Shown: positions 8,766 to 17,538 of the stretch, in pieces
How positions within the stretch are numbered: the stretch's first letter is position 1
Layout: the number at the start of each line of letters is the position of its first letter
Source: Rhizobium leguminosarum
Lineage (GTDB): Bacteria > Pseudomonadota > Alphaproteobacteria > Rhizobiales > Rhizobiaceae
Length of the DNA: 64,000 bases
NCBI RefSeq assembly: GCF_001679785.1
Contig: NZ_CP016286.1
Coordinates: 4,598,501 to 4,662,500 of the forward strand
Direction of reading: 5' to 3'
Translations under genes and position numbers: made by a program
The notes under the pieces: model-generated
The model's input: only the letters and a program-made list of their open reading frames with translations
Databases searched by the model: none
What the model was told of the DNA's origin: nothing

Positions 8766-9740
8766 TCAATTGCTCCGGCGGCGGCGCAGCTGGTCGAAGA
8801 ACACGATCACGATGATCAGCAGACCGGTGATGATACGCTGCCAGAAGGAGTTGACGTTCAGAAGGTTCGCGCCGTTGTTGATGGTGGCGAGAATGAAGGC
8901 GCCGATCAGCGGGCCGTGCACCGAGCCGACCGCGCCGAACAGGCTGGTGCCGCCGATGACGGAGGAGGCGATCGCCTGCAGTTCCCAGCCGTCGGCCTGT
9001 GTCGCATTGCCGATGGCGATGCGCGAGGCGAGCAGCACGCCGACGAAGGCGGCGAAGGAGGCCGAGAGGATATAGGCAAGATAGATCATGCCCTTGACGT
9101 TGACGCCGGAAAGGCGCGCCGCCTCGGCGTTCGAACCGACCGCGAAGAGATAGCGGCCCCAACGGCTCAGATGCAGGAAGATGAAGGATGGGACCGCCAC
9201 CAGGATGACCATCCAGAACAGGCTCGGAATACTGAGCAAATCGGCGCGGGCGAAATTGCTGAACCCCTCATTGGTGATATTGATCGTAGAGCCGTTGGTG
9301 ATCAGCAGGCCGATGCCGCGCAGCGATGTCAGGGTCGCCAGCGTGATGATGAACGGCGGCAGGCCCATATGCACGATGCCGAAGCCATGGAAGGCGCCGA
9401 TCGCCACACCCATCAGCAGCGTCAGCGCGATCGCACCCCAGACCGGCACGCCCGCCTGCAGCAGCCAGGCAATGATGACGGTGCAGAACCCGACGATGGC
9501 GCCGACCGAAAGGTCGATGCCGGCGGTGATGATGACGAAGGTCTGGCCGAGCGCCAGGATTGCCGTCATCGCGCCTTGACGCAGCAGGTTGGAGATATTG
9601 AGCGGCGTCCAGAAGCTCGGGGTGACGACGCCAAGCACGATCCAGAGGAAGATCAGCAGGCCGATCAGCGTCAGGCCGAACAGGATGTTCATTTTCCGGC
9701 GCGGCGGCGGCGCGACGATTTCGGTGGGGGTGACAGTCAT
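8766..9740 (-). CDS. Sugar ABC transporter permease (RbsC family)
   Basis: 324 aa with about nine to ten hydrophobic segments. Family hallmarks are the TFVIITAGIDLSVGAIVGF motif at about 72-90, GFGIVHMGLPPFIITLATL around 131-149 and VIGGTSLFGAVGSVHGPLIG at about 268-287. It forms the inner-membrane channel for the sugar importer with the ATPase (9768-11321) and binding protein (11430-12419). The gap to the ATPase gene is only 27 bases. The class imports monosaccharides such as ribose, xylose, rhamnose or fucose. Confidence 0.92.
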   Translation of the reverse strand: MTVTPTEIVAPPPRRKMNILFGLTLIGLLIFLWIVLGVVTPSFWTPLNISNLLRQGAMTAILALGQTFVIITAGIDLSVGAIVGFCTVIIAWLLQAGVPVWGAIALTLLMGVAIGAFHGFGIVHMGLPPFIITLATLTSLRGIGLLITNGSTINITNEGFSNFARADLLSIPSLFWMVILVAVPSFIFLHLSRWGRYLFAVGSNAEAARLSGVNVKGMIYLAYILSASFAAFVGVLLASRIAIGNATQADGWELQAIASSVIGGTSLFGAVGSVHGPLIGAFILATINNGANLLNVNSFWQRIITGLLIIVIVFFDQLRRRRSN

Positions 9741-9767
9741 GAATTTTCTCCCTCTTATTCTTTTGGC

Positions 9768-11321
9768 TCAGACGCCGATCGCTTCGCTGAGCACTTCTTC
9801 ATGCGTCGCCGCGTGATAATCATGGCTCGCGACGATTTTGCCGGCGCGGAAGACGTGCAGCCGGTCGGCCAGTTCGTAGACCTCGGGCAGGTAGGAGGAG
9901 ATCAGGATGATACCGGCGCCGTCCTTCAGAAGCTGGGCGAACAGCCGGTAGATTTCCGCCTTGGTGCCGACGTCGACGCCGACGGTCGGCTCGTCGAAGA
10001 TGAAAAGCCGGGCGCCATGGCTCAGCCACTTGCCGATGACGATCTTCTGCTGGTTGCCGCCCGACATGCTGGAGGCCGGAACGCGCCGGCTCGGCGTCTT
10101 GATGCTGAGATTGCGGATCTGCTGGTCGGCATTGGCCGATTCGCGCGCGTGATTGATCACCGGCCCGTGGCTAAGCCGCCCAAACACCGGCAGGTTGATG
10201 TTGAGGCCGATCGGCAGGTTGAGGCAAAGCCCCTGGTCGCGCCGGCTTTCCGGCGCCAGCGCAATGCCGAGTTCCATCGCCGTGCGTTCGTTGCGGATGT
10301 CGACACGTTTGCCCATCCATTCGACATCGCCCGATGTCGTCGGCTGGCGGCCGTAGAGCCCCAGCGCGAATTCGCTGCGTCCGGCGCCGATCAGGCCGTA
10401 GAGGCCGACGATCTGTCCCGCCTTGACGCTGAGCGACACATCTTCGAAGCCCGGGCCGGAGAGGCCGTTGACCGTGAGGATCGTCTCGCCGATCGCGATT
10501 TCTTCCTTGTGGTAGATCTGTTCGATCGAGCGGTTGATCATCAGCGAGATCAGTTCGGCATCGTTGGTCTCGCCGATCAGGCGCGTGCCGACATGCGTGC
10601 CGTCGCGCAGCACCGAGACACGGTCGGCAAGCTCGAACACTTCCTCCATGCGGTGGCTGATATAGACGATGGTGACGCCTTCGCCCTGCAGGCGGCGGAT
10701 CAGCTTGAAGAGCTGCGCCGATTCCTGGCGGGTGAGATAGGCGGTGGGTTCATCGAAGATCAGGAATTGCGTGCCGCGCATCGCCGCGCGCGCGGTTGCC
10801 ACCAGCTGCTGCTGGCCGATGGTCAGCTCGCTTAGCAGTGCACCCGCCGGCAGGCCGAAGCCGAGATCGTCGAGCACGGCCTGGGCCATCTTCTCCATTT
10901 GCTTCTTGCGCATCAGGCCATAGCGGTTGACCTCGTCGCCGAGGAAGAGATTGGCGGCGACCGTCAGGTGCCGGCAGAGCACGACTTCCTGGTGGACGGC
11001 GTTGATGCCGCGGGCGATCGCCTCGTTCGGCGTCGACAGTCCTACCGATTGGCCGCACCACAGCACTTCGCCGGCGGTGCGGGTGATGACGCCGGTCAGC
11101 AATTTGATGAGGGTGGATTTGCCGGCGCCGTTTTCGCCGACGATGGCGTGGATTTCGCCGGCAAGAAAGGTCAGCGTCGCTGGCTTCAGCGCCTGCACAT
11201 GACCGTAATTCTTCTGCAGGCCCTTGAGTTCGAGGATAGGCGATCCGGCGGGAATTCGATTGGCTTCTTTCAGCGTCGCGCTGTCATCATGGCGATGACT
11301 GACCTCTTCCAGTCCGATCAT
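9768..11321 (-). CDS. Sugar ABC transporter ATP-binding protein, duplicated ATPase (RbsA/MglA family)
   Basis: 517 aa from the chosen ATG at 11321, which has AGGAGAGG just upstream; a longer frame to 11366 lacks this. Two ABC domains are fused. The first has Walker A GENGAGKSTL and Walker B FLIFDEP. The second has a degenerate A site (GLIGAGRSEF), signature MSGGNQQKIVIGKWL and Walker B LFIFDEPTVGVD. That asymmetry is normal for this family. It energises the RbsC-type permease downstream. Confidence 0.93.
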   Translation of the reverse strand: MIGLEEVSHRHDDSATLKEANRIPAGSPILELKGLQKNYGHVQALKPATLTFLAGEIHAIVGENGAGKSTLIKLLTGVITRTAGEVLWCGQSVGLSTPNEAIARGINAVHQEVVLCRHLTVAANLFLGDEVNRYGLMRKKQMEKMAQAVLDDLGFGLPAGALLSELTIGQQQLVATARAAMRGTQFLIFDEPTAYLTRQESAQLFKLIRRLQGEGVTIVYISHRMEEVFELADRVSVLRDGTHVGTRLIGETNDAELISLMINRSIEQIYHKEEIAIGETILTVNGLSGPGFEDVSLSVKAGQIVGLYGLIGAGRSEFALGLYGRQPTTSGDVEWMGKRVDIRNERTAMELGIALAPESRRDQGLCLNLPIGLNINLPVFGRLSHGPVINHARESANADQQIRNLSIKTPSRRVPASSMSGGNQQKIVIGKWLSHGARLFIFDEPTVGVDVGTKAEIYRLFAQLLKDGAGIILISSYLPEVYELADRLHVFRAGKIVASHDYHAATHEEVLSEAIGV

Positions 11322-11386
11322 GGGACCTCTCCTCCTTGTGTCGCGTCTGCTCTCCATCCCCCGCAAAACATAGCACGGATGGAAAA

Positions 11387-11417
11387 GGCCGCGCCGGTTT
11401 TTGAAGCCGGCGCGGCC
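11387..11417 (-). terminator. Stem-loop downstream of the sugar-binding protein gene
   Basis: Perfect 11-bp arms ggccgcgccgg / ccggcgcggcc with a 9-base loop. On the minus strand it is followed by TTTTCC. It sits between the binding-protein stop (11430) and the ATPase start. It fits partial termination or 3'-end protection that keeps binding-protein mRNA in excess. Confidence 0.65.
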
Positions 11418-11429
11418 TGTCTGTCGTTA

Positions 11430-12419
11430 TTACTTGATCTTCGGGTTCAGCAGCGCGTCGATCTTCGGATCGGCCATATTCGCCTTGGTGACGAGGTTTG
11501 CGCCGGTGTCGACGTTCTCTTCGACCTTCTCGCCCTTGGAGACGGCAAGCGCGGTCTTCACGCCGTCATAACCCATGCGGTAGGGATCCTGAACCACCAG
11601 GCCGGCAATCGCGCCATCCTTGAGGAAGCCGACCGTCTTGTCGTCGCTGTCGAAGCCAATGACCTTGATCTTGTCGCCGAGCTTGTTTTCGGCGATCGCC
11701 TGGCCGACGCCCTGCGCCATGATCAGGTTCGAGGCGAAGATGCCGACGAGGTTCGGGTTTGCCGTGATCAGGTCGGTCATCATGTTCAGGCCGGTCGTTG
11801 CCTGGCCGTCGCCGTACTTGTCGGCAATGACCTTCAGGCCCGGATACTTGGTCTTCACCTGATCCAGGAAGCCTTCGCGGCGCTGTTCCAGCGAGCCGAC
11901 GCCCGGAAGGTTGGTGAGGATGACGACTTCGCCCTCTTCCTTGCCGGTGGCGCCCTTGATAGCGGCGGCCAGACCATCAGCGGCGATGCGGCCGCCCTGA
12001 ACGTTGTCGGTCGTCAGGAACGACTTGAACGCCTTGGAGTCAGCACCCGAGTCGATGCCGATGATCGGTACCGACTTGGCCGCTTCATCGATCGGCTTGC
12101 CGAGCGCCTTGAATTCGGTCGGCGAAATGACGATGGCCGCCGGCTTGCCGGCAACGGCGTTCTCAAGAATGCTGATCTGGCCGTTGACGTCGGATTCGGC
12201 CTGTGCGCCGAGTTCCGGCACGTTGACGCCGAGATCCTTGCCGGCCTTGCGGGCGCCGGCCAGAACGATCTGCCAGTAGAAGGACGTCGTGTCCTTGACG
12301 ATGATCGGGATCGTCACGTCGGCTGCAAACGACGGTGCCGGCATCGCCGTGGCGATAACTGCGGCGCCCGCAAGCGCGGTAAAGGCGCGGCGGGACAGAA
12401 GGGATTTCACGAAACTCAT
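11430..12419 (-). CDS. Sugar ABC transporter periplasmic binding protein (RbsB-like, Peripla_BP_4)
   Basis: 329 aa from the ATG at 12419, which has GGAG upstream; the longer frame to 12542 would bury the signal peptide. The N-terminus SFVKSLLSRRAFTALAGAAV...FAAD is a Sec signal peptide with a twin-Arg-like RR before the hydrophobic core, cleaved near residue 27. The mature protein shows the bilobed sugar-binding pattern: VTIPIIVKDTTSFYWQIVLA, VGIFASNLIMAQGVGQA and IKVIGFDSDDKTVGFLKDG. Ligand is not determinable; the neighbours suggest a deoxyhexose. Confidence 0.92.
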   Translation of the reverse strand: MSFVKSLLSRRAFTALAGAAVIATAMPAPSFAADVTIPIIVKDTTSFYWQIVLAGARKAGKDLGVNVPELGAQAESDVNGQISILENAVAGKPAAIVISPTEFKALGKPIDEAAKSVPIIGIDSGADSKAFKSFLTTDNVQGGRIAADGLAAAIKGATGKEEGEVVILTNLPGVGSLEQRREGFLDQVKTKYPGLKVIADKYGDGQATTGLNMMTDLITANPNLVGIFASNLIMAQGVGQAIAENKLGDKIKVIGFDSDDKTVGFLKDGAIAGLVVQDPYRMGYDGVKTALAVSKGEKVEENVDTGANLVTKANMADPKIDALLNPKIK

Positions 12420-12483
12420 AAGGGTTCTCCTCTCAGGGTGCGTTCTCCTCCAAATAAATCGACCGCTGAACGCAGGCGGACGA

Positions 12484-12499
12484 TTTTTATCGATAAAAA
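12484..12499. promoter_or_regulatory. Candidate operator upstream of the sugar-binding protein gene
   Basis: A 16-bp perfect palindrome, tttttatcgataaaaa, lies 65 bases upstream of the binding-protein start. On the minus strand it reads gttttttatcgataaaaat. This resembles gttttttatctacaataaac in the uxaA/gntR intergenic region (15863-15882). The shared half suggests both promoters answer to the same GntR-type regulator. Confidence 0.5.
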
Positions 12500-12627
12500 A
12501 CATTTGCCAGGTGAAGCTAGCCGAGGCGCAATCAAATTGCAAGAGCGTCAGACAGGCTTTTTTACTTCGTTAAACTCCCGCCAAGCAACTGATTTTATTC
12601 CAATACCACGATACCCTAAAATAGGGA

Positions 12628-13074
12628 TCAGGCCATATCGACCTCGTGCGGATGGACGACGCCCTTTTTCAAAATCAGGTTCCCGTACAGTCGGAATTCC
12701 GTCGTCGCGACGATGTAGGTGGCCTTGCGCGCCATCGCGTAAAACGCAAAACGCTCGACCCGCGCGATGCGAAAATTGCCGGCGTGCTTGGAAACGATCT
12801 GCTGGAACTCGGTGCAGACCTCCGGCACCGCATCGGGATCGCCGACCACTTCCATCCGCCACGCCGCTTCCGGCACGAATGTATCGAGTGGCATATGCGT
12901 CAGGATGGCCTCGGCCATGTCAGTGGCGCTGACGCCGTCGGCGCGAATGACCGGCGGGCCCATTGAGCCTGAGGGAAAATTGGCGTCTGATATGACGATG
13001 TCGTCGCCATGTCCCATGGTCTTCAGCGCATGGAGCAGGTCGGGGCCAAGCAGCGGATGAATACCCTTGAGCAT
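12628..13074 (-). CDS. L-fucose mutarotase-type protein (RbsD/FucU family)
   Basis: 148 aa, the standard family length. Diagnostic strings are MLKGIHPLLGPDLLHALKTMGHGD at the start (the His before LLGP is catalytic in the family), the ISDANFPS motif at about 28-35, RVERFAFY and, near the end, the YGNLILKKG block. FucU interconverts alpha and beta anomers of L-fucose; RbsD does so for ribose. The NFPS and YGN motifs favour FucU. It lies 9 bases from the aldo/keto reductase gene. It is the strongest hint that the operon handles fucose or a similar sugar. Confidence 0.88.
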   Translation of the reverse strand: MLKGIHPLLGPDLLHALKTMGHGDDIVISDANFPSGSMGPPVIRADGVSATDMAEAILTHMPLDTFVPEAAWRMEVVGDPDAVPEVCTEFQQIVSKHAGNFRIARVERFAFYAMARKATYIVATTEFRLYGNLILKKGVVHPHEVDMA

Positions 13075-13083
13075 AATCTCTCC

Positions 13084-14106
13084 TCAGACTCGCACCGCTT
13101 CGGCGCCGAGCGGCGGCGCGACCAGCGTATAGGGTTCGAATTCGGCATAGATCTCGTCGGCAAGCCGCGGCTCGACGATTTCCATGTTGCGCGTCAGGCT
13201 CGAAGGCTTGGCTGTACCGATCAGCACCGATGCGACGATCGTCTCGCGCAGCGGAAACTGCAGGGCGGGAGCAGCCAGCTGCACGCCGTGGCTTTTGGCG
13301 ATCGCCTCCATCGCGCCGACCTTGGCAAGCACGTCGTCATCAGCCGGCATATAGTCGAAATGCGAACCCGGAACCGGGCCGGTGGCGAGAATGCCGGAGT
13401 TGAAAACGCCACCGACGACAAGCGAGGTGCCTTTCTCTCGGCAAAGCGGCAGCAGTTCTGCAACGGCCGAGCGGTCGAGCAGGGTGTAGCGGCCGGCAAG
13501 CAGAATGCAGTCGAGATCGGAATGGCGCATGACGTCGAGGCAGACCGGTACTTCGTTGACGCCGAGGCCGAAGGCGGAGATCGCGCCAGACGACTTGAGT
13601 TTCTCCAGCGCCTTCACGCCGGAATCGAGAAACTGCTTCTGGTGGACCGCATTCTTCGCCGCGCCGTGTGTGTAGACGCCGAGATCGTGCACATAGAGGA
13701 TATCGATGCGGTTGAGGCCGAGGCGGGCATAGCTGAACTCGACCGAGCGCATGATGCCGTCATAGGAATAGTCGTAATCGGCATCGAAGGAGAGCGGGTC
13801 GACATAGCTGTAATCAGGCACGGTGCCGGTCGGCACCGGCCGAAGCAGCCGGCCGACCTTGGTGGAAAGCACGTAAGAGCCGTCCGGCTGGTCGCGCAGG
13901 AAATCGCCGACCCGCCGTTCGGCAAGGCCGAGCCCGTACCAGGGCGCCACGTCGAAATAGCGGATGCCGCTGCCCCAGGCCGCCTGCAGCGTGTCCATCG
14001 CCTGCTCGCGCGGGCAGGCGCGGTAGAGACCGCCGAGAGCGGCTGCGCCGAAACTGATTTCGGTCACCTCCAGCTTGGTCTTGCCGATCCGTCTCGTCTT
14101 CATCAT
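13084..14106 (-). CDS. Aldo/keto reductase, L-fucose / D-threo-aldose 1-dehydrogenase type
   Basis: 340 aa (beta/alpha)8 oxidoreductase. Catalytic residues of the family are visible: Asp in FDVAPWYG (about 51-58) with Tyr57, Lys in LSTKVGRLL (about 84), and His in DILYVHDLG (about 134). The VGGVFNSGILATG block around 211-223 and FDVAPWYGLGLAERRVGDFL are typical of D-threo-aldose 1-dehydrogenase. Such enzymes oxidise L-fucose to its lactone with NAD(P). It is inside the operon between FucU and the UxaA-like dehydratase, in keeping with this role. The precise sugar is an inference. Confidence 0.85.
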   Translation of the reverse strand: MMKTRRIGKTKLEVTEISFGAAALGGLYRACPREQAMDTLQAAWGSGIRYFDVAPWYGLGLAERRVGDFLRDQPDGSYVLSTKVGRLLRPVPTGTVPDYSYVDPLSFDADYDYSYDGIMRSVEFSYARLGLNRIDILYVHDLGVYTHGAAKNAVHQKQFLDSGVKALEKLKSSGAISAFGLGVNEVPVCLDVMRHSDLDCILLAGRYTLLDRSAVAELLPLCREKGTSLVVGGVFNSGILATGPVPGSHFDYMPADDDVLAKVGAMEAIAKSHGVQLAAPALQFPLRETIVASVLIGTAKPSSLTRNMEIVEPRLADEIYAEFEPYTLVAPPLGAEAVRV

Positions 14107-14137
14107 TCCTCCTTACGAAGAAGCTGAACTATCTCGA

Positions 14138-14181
14138 GCAATCCCAGGAAAAGTGTGAAGCGGTTTTCCGTCCGGGATTGC
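14138..14181. repeat. RIME-like palindromic intergenic element
   Basis: Outer arms gcaatccc / gggattgc enclose aaaagtgtgaagcggttttc. It shares the 'aaaagtgtNagcggttttNcg' core with elements at 15709-15760 and 41266-41310. The form resembles the Rhizobium-specific intergenic mosaic elements (RIME) known from this group. Confidence 0.7.
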
Positions 14182-14194
14182 GTAAAAAGAAAGA

Positions 14195-15697
14195 CTACAG
14201 CGTTGCACCGAGATGCCAGGGCACGAATTCATTGTCGCCGTAGCCGAAGAGCTCGCTCTTGGTCTTCTTGCCCGAGGCGGTATCGACGATGAGGTCGAAG
14301 ATCTCGCGGCCCTTGCCGCTGATCGTCGCGTCGCCGGTGGCGATCGTGCCGCAATCGATGTCCATATCCTCTTCCATCGAGGCATAGAGCGCCGAATTGC
14401 TGGAAAGCTTCAGCGATGGCGCCGGCCGACAGCCGAAGCAGCTGCCGCGGCCTGTGGTAAAGGCGATCATGTTTGCTCCGCCCGCCACTTGGCCGGTCGC
14501 CGAGACCGGGTCGTAGCCGGGTGTGTCCATGAAGACGAGGCCGGGGGCCGTGACCCGCTCGGCATAACCATAGACCGCCGTCAGCGGCGAACGCCCGCCC
14601 TTGGCAACCGCGCCGAGCGACTTTTCGAGAATGGTCGTCAGCCCGCCGCGCTTGTTGCCGGGCGAGGGGTTGTTGTCGAGCGAGGCGCCGTGCAGGGCGA
14701 CGTACTGCTCCCACCAGGCGATTTTGTCGTCGAGCTTCTTTGCCACCTCGTCGCTGACGGCGCGGCTGCGCAGCAGATGTTCGGCGCCATAGATTTCCGA
14801 GGTCTCCGAAAGGATCGCCGTGCCGCCGGCTGCCGCCAGCAGGTCGGCCGCGACCCCTAGCGCCGGATTGGCGGTGATGCCGGAAAAGCCGTCCGAGCCG
14901 CCGCATTGCAGGCCGATGATGATCTCCCCGACCGACATCGGTACGCGCTTTTCCTTGCCGACATCGGCGGCGATTTCGCGCAGCATGCCCATGGCGCGCT
15001 CGACCGCGCGGCGCGAACCGCCGGCATCCTGGATGTTGAAATGCCGCTTCGAGGCGCCTGCACCACTTTGGCCGTAAAGCGTCAGCTGATTGACCTCGCA
15101 GCCGAGGCCGATCATCAGCACGCCGCCGAAATTCACATGCCTTGTGTAGCCGGCGAGCGTCCGGTGTAGCACGTTCATGCCGTCGCCGGTCGAGCTCATG
15201 CCGCAGCCCTGGTCGTGCACGATCGGCACGAAACCGTCGATGCCCTCGTAATTCGGCAGGATCGTCCGGTTCGCCTCGTCGGCGATCGCCCGGCAGACCG
15301 TGGTGGAACAGTTCACGCTGGCGATGATGCCGATATAGTTGCGCGTTGCCGCCCGACCGTCGGCGCGGCGGTACCCCATGAAGGTGCGCCCGACGTCGTC
15401 GGCTGTCGCCGCTTCCGGCGCCGAATTGGCGGTCGCGGCCAGCCGGTCGTTTTCGAAATGCAGGTTGTGGCTGTGCACATGGTCGCCGGCCTTGACCTCG
15501 GCCGTCGTGCGGCCGATCGCCTGTCCATACTTCACCACCGGCGACCCGAGCGGAATATCCGCTATCGCCACCTTGTGACCGGGGTCGATCTTCTCACGGG
15601 TCTGAATGCCGGCAACCGTCGAACCCGGCGCGATTGCCGCCGTTGCGACCGCGACGTTGTCGCCGGCCGAAAGGATGATCCAAGGCAATTTATCCAA
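14195..15697 (-). CDS. UxaA-family sugar-acid dehydratase (altronate/galactarate dehydratase type)
   Basis: 500 aa. Residues 1-95 are the SAF domain (GDNVAVATAAIAPG...KVAIADIPLGSPVVKYG). Residues 105-490 form the UxaA/GarD catalytic part with MGYRRADGRAATRNYIGI, the VHDQGCGMSS motif, LQCGGSDGFSGITANPALG and GRGSCFGCRPAPSLKL. The cysteines in these motifs are the family's metal-binding candidates. Members dehydrate aldonic acids such as D-altronate or galactarate; some act on L-fuconate. It is first in the operon, divergent from the GntR regulator. In this setting L-fuconate dehydration is the best guess. Confidence 0.88.
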   Translation of the reverse strand: MDKLPWIILSAGDNVAVATAAIAPGSTVAGIQTREKIDPGHKVAIADIPLGSPVVKYGQAIGRTTAEVKAGDHVHSHNLHFENDRLAATANSAPEAATADDVGRTFMGYRRADGRAATRNYIGIIASVNCSTTVCRAIADEANRTILPNYEGIDGFVPIVHDQGCGMSSTGDGMNVLHRTLAGYTRHVNFGGVLMIGLGCEVNQLTLYGQSGAGASKRHFNIQDAGGSRRAVERAMGMLREIAADVGKEKRVPMSVGEIIIGLQCGGSDGFSGITANPALGVAADLLAAAGGTAILSETSEIYGAEHLLRSRAVSDEVAKKLDDKIAWWEQYVALHGASLDNNPSPGNKRGGLTTILEKSLGAVAKGGRSPLTAVYGYAERVTAPGLVFMDTPGYDPVSATGQVAGGANMIAFTTGRGSCFGCRPAPSLKLSSNSALYASMEEDMDIDCGTIATGDATISGKGREIFDLIVDTASGKKTKSELFGYGDNEFVPWHLGATL

Positions 15698-15708
15698 TGT
15701 CGTCTCCC

Positions 15709-15760
15709 TAGAGCATGATGCCGAAAAGTGTCAGCGGTTTTCGGACGACATCATGCTCTA
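15709..15760. repeat. RIME-like palindromic intergenic element
   Basis: tagagcatgatg and catcatgctcta are perfect 12-bp outer arms around ccgaaaagtgtcagcggttttcgg. It lies just upstream of the uxaA-like start and has the same core as the elements at 14138 and 41266. Confidence 0.75.
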
Positions 15761-15862
15761 ACTCTTTAATTTAGAACAGGATTCAGATTTTTAGGCCATC
15801 CCACCTAAAATCATCCTCTTCTAGCGAAACGCTCGCTGCATCGGCGAAAGCGCATTGATTTT

Positions 15863-15882
15863 GTTTTTTATCTACAATAAAC
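15863..15882. promoter_or_regulatory. Candidate operator between the divergent uxaA-like and gntR genes
   Basis: gttttttatctacaataaac shares its left half with the perfect palindrome upstream of the binding-protein gene (12484-12499). Its position between the divergent genes fits autoregulation plus operon control. It falls inside the longest frame of the regulator, which supports the later GTG start. Confidence 0.45.
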
Positions 15883-16037
15883 ATTTTCAAGTCAACGGGA
15901 ATATTGATCCTGTGGACGAGGGAGGCAATGAGCCGCAGGCGACCGAAATTAAGCTAAAAGGTCGTTTGAACAAGCCCCGGTCCGTTCCGTCCTGCTTTGA
16001 AGCGGGCGACGGTCACGAGGGCGGAAAGCGGGGTCTG

Positions 16038-16937
16038 GTGGCAAGGCAGAATACGGTCTTCAAGGAAGCCTATAACAGGTATGCCGTAGCCCTGCGCACG
16101 GATACCGCACTGCCGTCGGAACCGGAGATCGCCGCCCAGCTCGGCGTCAGCCGCTCGACGGCGCGCGCCATCCTGACGCGGCTCAGTGAAGAAGGCATCA
16201 TCCGCTGGAACAAACGCCAGAAGATCGTGCTGCGCCAGCCGACCGACCATGACCTCTTTCCTTCCGAAGAAACCGACTCCCTGCATGATATCATCGAGCG
16301 CAGCTTCATGCAGCGCATCCTTGCCGATGATGCAGCACCCGGCATGCAGATCAATGAATTGGAGCTTGCCCGCGAGATCGGGACCGGCACGACCAGCGTG
16401 CGCGAATTCCTGATCCGCTTCTCCCGCTTTGGCCTCATCGAGAAACGCCCGAACAGCCACTGGACGCTCAAAGGGTTCACCCGCGAATTCGCCCTCGAGC
16501 TTGCCGATGTGCGCGAAATGTTCGAGTTGCATTCCGCCGCCGAATTCGGCCGGCTTCCCAGGGATAGTCAGGGCTGGGCCGATCTTGCCGCCATCCGCGA
16601 CGAACATCACGCCATGCTTGCCGACATCAACCAGCGCTTCAAGGATTTCTCCGTCCTCGACGAGCGCTTCCACTTGCTGATCCACCGCGCCTCGAAGAAC
16701 CGCTTCATCGCCGATTTCTACGACGCCATCGCCATCGTCTTCCACTATCACTACCAGTGGAACAAGACCGCCGCCCGCCAGCGCAACGAGCGTGCCATCC
16801 ACGAACATCTGGATTATATCGCAGCCCTGGAATCCGGCGACCAGGCGGCAATCGAAACCGCCTGCCGAGCGCATCTGCACTCCGCCCGCCAGACCCTGCT
16901 GCAATCCCTGCCGCAGGTCGCGACCGAAACCGCCTGA
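16038..16937 (+). CDS. GntR-family regulator with two winged-helix units (FCD-type)
   Basis: 299 aa from the GTG at 16038, chosen because the conserved region begins there (VARQNTVFKEAYNR); the open frame extends back to 15855 but carries no recognisable sequence. Residues 10-65 are a GntR wHTH (ALPSEPEIAAQLGVSRSTAR). Residues 80-150 are a second wHTH-like unit (INELELAREIGTGTTSVREF). Residues 155-290 are the all-helical FCD ligand domain with metal-binding His positions (LHSAAEF, RFHLLIHRAS, HLDYIAALESGD). It likely represses the adjacent sugar operon until a sugar acid binds. Confidence 0.82.
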   Translation: MARQNTVFKEAYNRYAVALRTDTALPSEPEIAAQLGVSRSTARAILTRLSEEGIIRWNKRQKIVLRQPTDHDLFPSEETDSLHDIIERSFMQRILADDAAPGMQINELELAREIGTGTTSVREFLIRFSRFGLIEKRPNSHWTLKGFTREFALELADVREMFELHSAAEFGRLPRDSQGWADLAAIRDEHHAMLADINQRFKDFSVLDERFHLLIHRASKNRFIADFYDAIAIVFHYHYQWNKTAARQRNERAIHEHLDYIAALESGDQAAIETACRAHLHSARQTLLQSLPQVATETA

Positions 16938-16996
16938 GCGGACGAGAGCAGGCACCGCGTCGGTGTGCCCGCCGGCAACATTTCGGACGAAAGAGC

Positions 16997-17473
16997 CTAT
17001 GCCTTGCCGAGATGCTTCGGCCAGAATTCCTGATGGACTTCGGCGGCTTCGGCTTCGAGCTTCGGGTCCGGGCCAACCACAGTGACGATGCGTGCGCCGG
17101 TTTGCAACACCGCGCGGCTCGGCACGTTCAATCCGATCCCGGCGATCTCGCCAAGCCGCGTTTCGGAGCAGGCAAACACCATGCGTCCGATGCCCGACCA
17201 GTAGATCGCCCCGGAGCACATCGCGCAGGGTTCCGTGCTGGTGTAGAGCGTGCAGTCGGCGAGAAAAGCAGTGTCGTAGTGGCGTGCTGCCAGTTTGACC
17301 AGGTTCATCTCGGCGTGGTTGGTCATGTCGTGGCCGCTGAAGACGCTGTTTTCGGCGCGCAGGATGACTTCGCCGTCCTTCACCAGTAGCGAACCAAACG
17401 GTTCGTCGCCGTTTTCCATCGCGGATTTCGAGAGCGCAATCGCCTCGCGTAGAAACGGCTCGTGGTTTTCCAT
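16997..17473 (-). CDS. Nucleoside/guanine deaminase-like protein (CMP/dCMP deaminase fold)
   Basis: 158 aa from the ATG at 17473, which has GGAGGGG 8 bases upstream. The zinc site is complete: HAEMNLV (His and catalytic Glu, about 53-56) and the PCAMCSGAIYW motif (two Cys, about 82-85). The FGSLLVKDGEVI and FACSETRLGEI segments favour guanine deaminase or a related nucleoside deaminase over TadA. It would hydrolytically deaminate a purine base in the cytosol. It is a single gene and not obviously linked to the sugar operon. Confidence 0.85.
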   Translation of the reverse strand: MENHEPFLREAIALSKSAMENGDEPFGSLLVKDGEVILRAENSVFSGHDMTNHAEMNLVKLAARHYDTAFLADCTLYTSTEPCAMCSGAIYWSGIGRMVFACSETRLGEIAGIGLNVPSRAVLQTGARIVTVVGPDPKLEAEAAEVHQEFWPKHLGKA

Positions 17474-17538
17474 CGGATTTTCCCCTCCAGCTAGAGCGGG
17501 GTGATCTTGTCTTGCATCGAAGGGATTTCCAAGGCGCG

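Noticed and set aside
8367..10835. 822-codon plus-strand open frame opposite the sugar transporter genes
   Set aside because: It has no recognisable domain, is full of Asp/His/Arg typical of antisense frames in high-GC coding DNA, and lies opposite clear RbsC/RbsA genes.
10899..12932. 677-codon plus-strand open frame opposite the ATPase and binding-protein genes
   Set aside because: It is antisense to two well-supported genes and its composition is that of a shadow frame.
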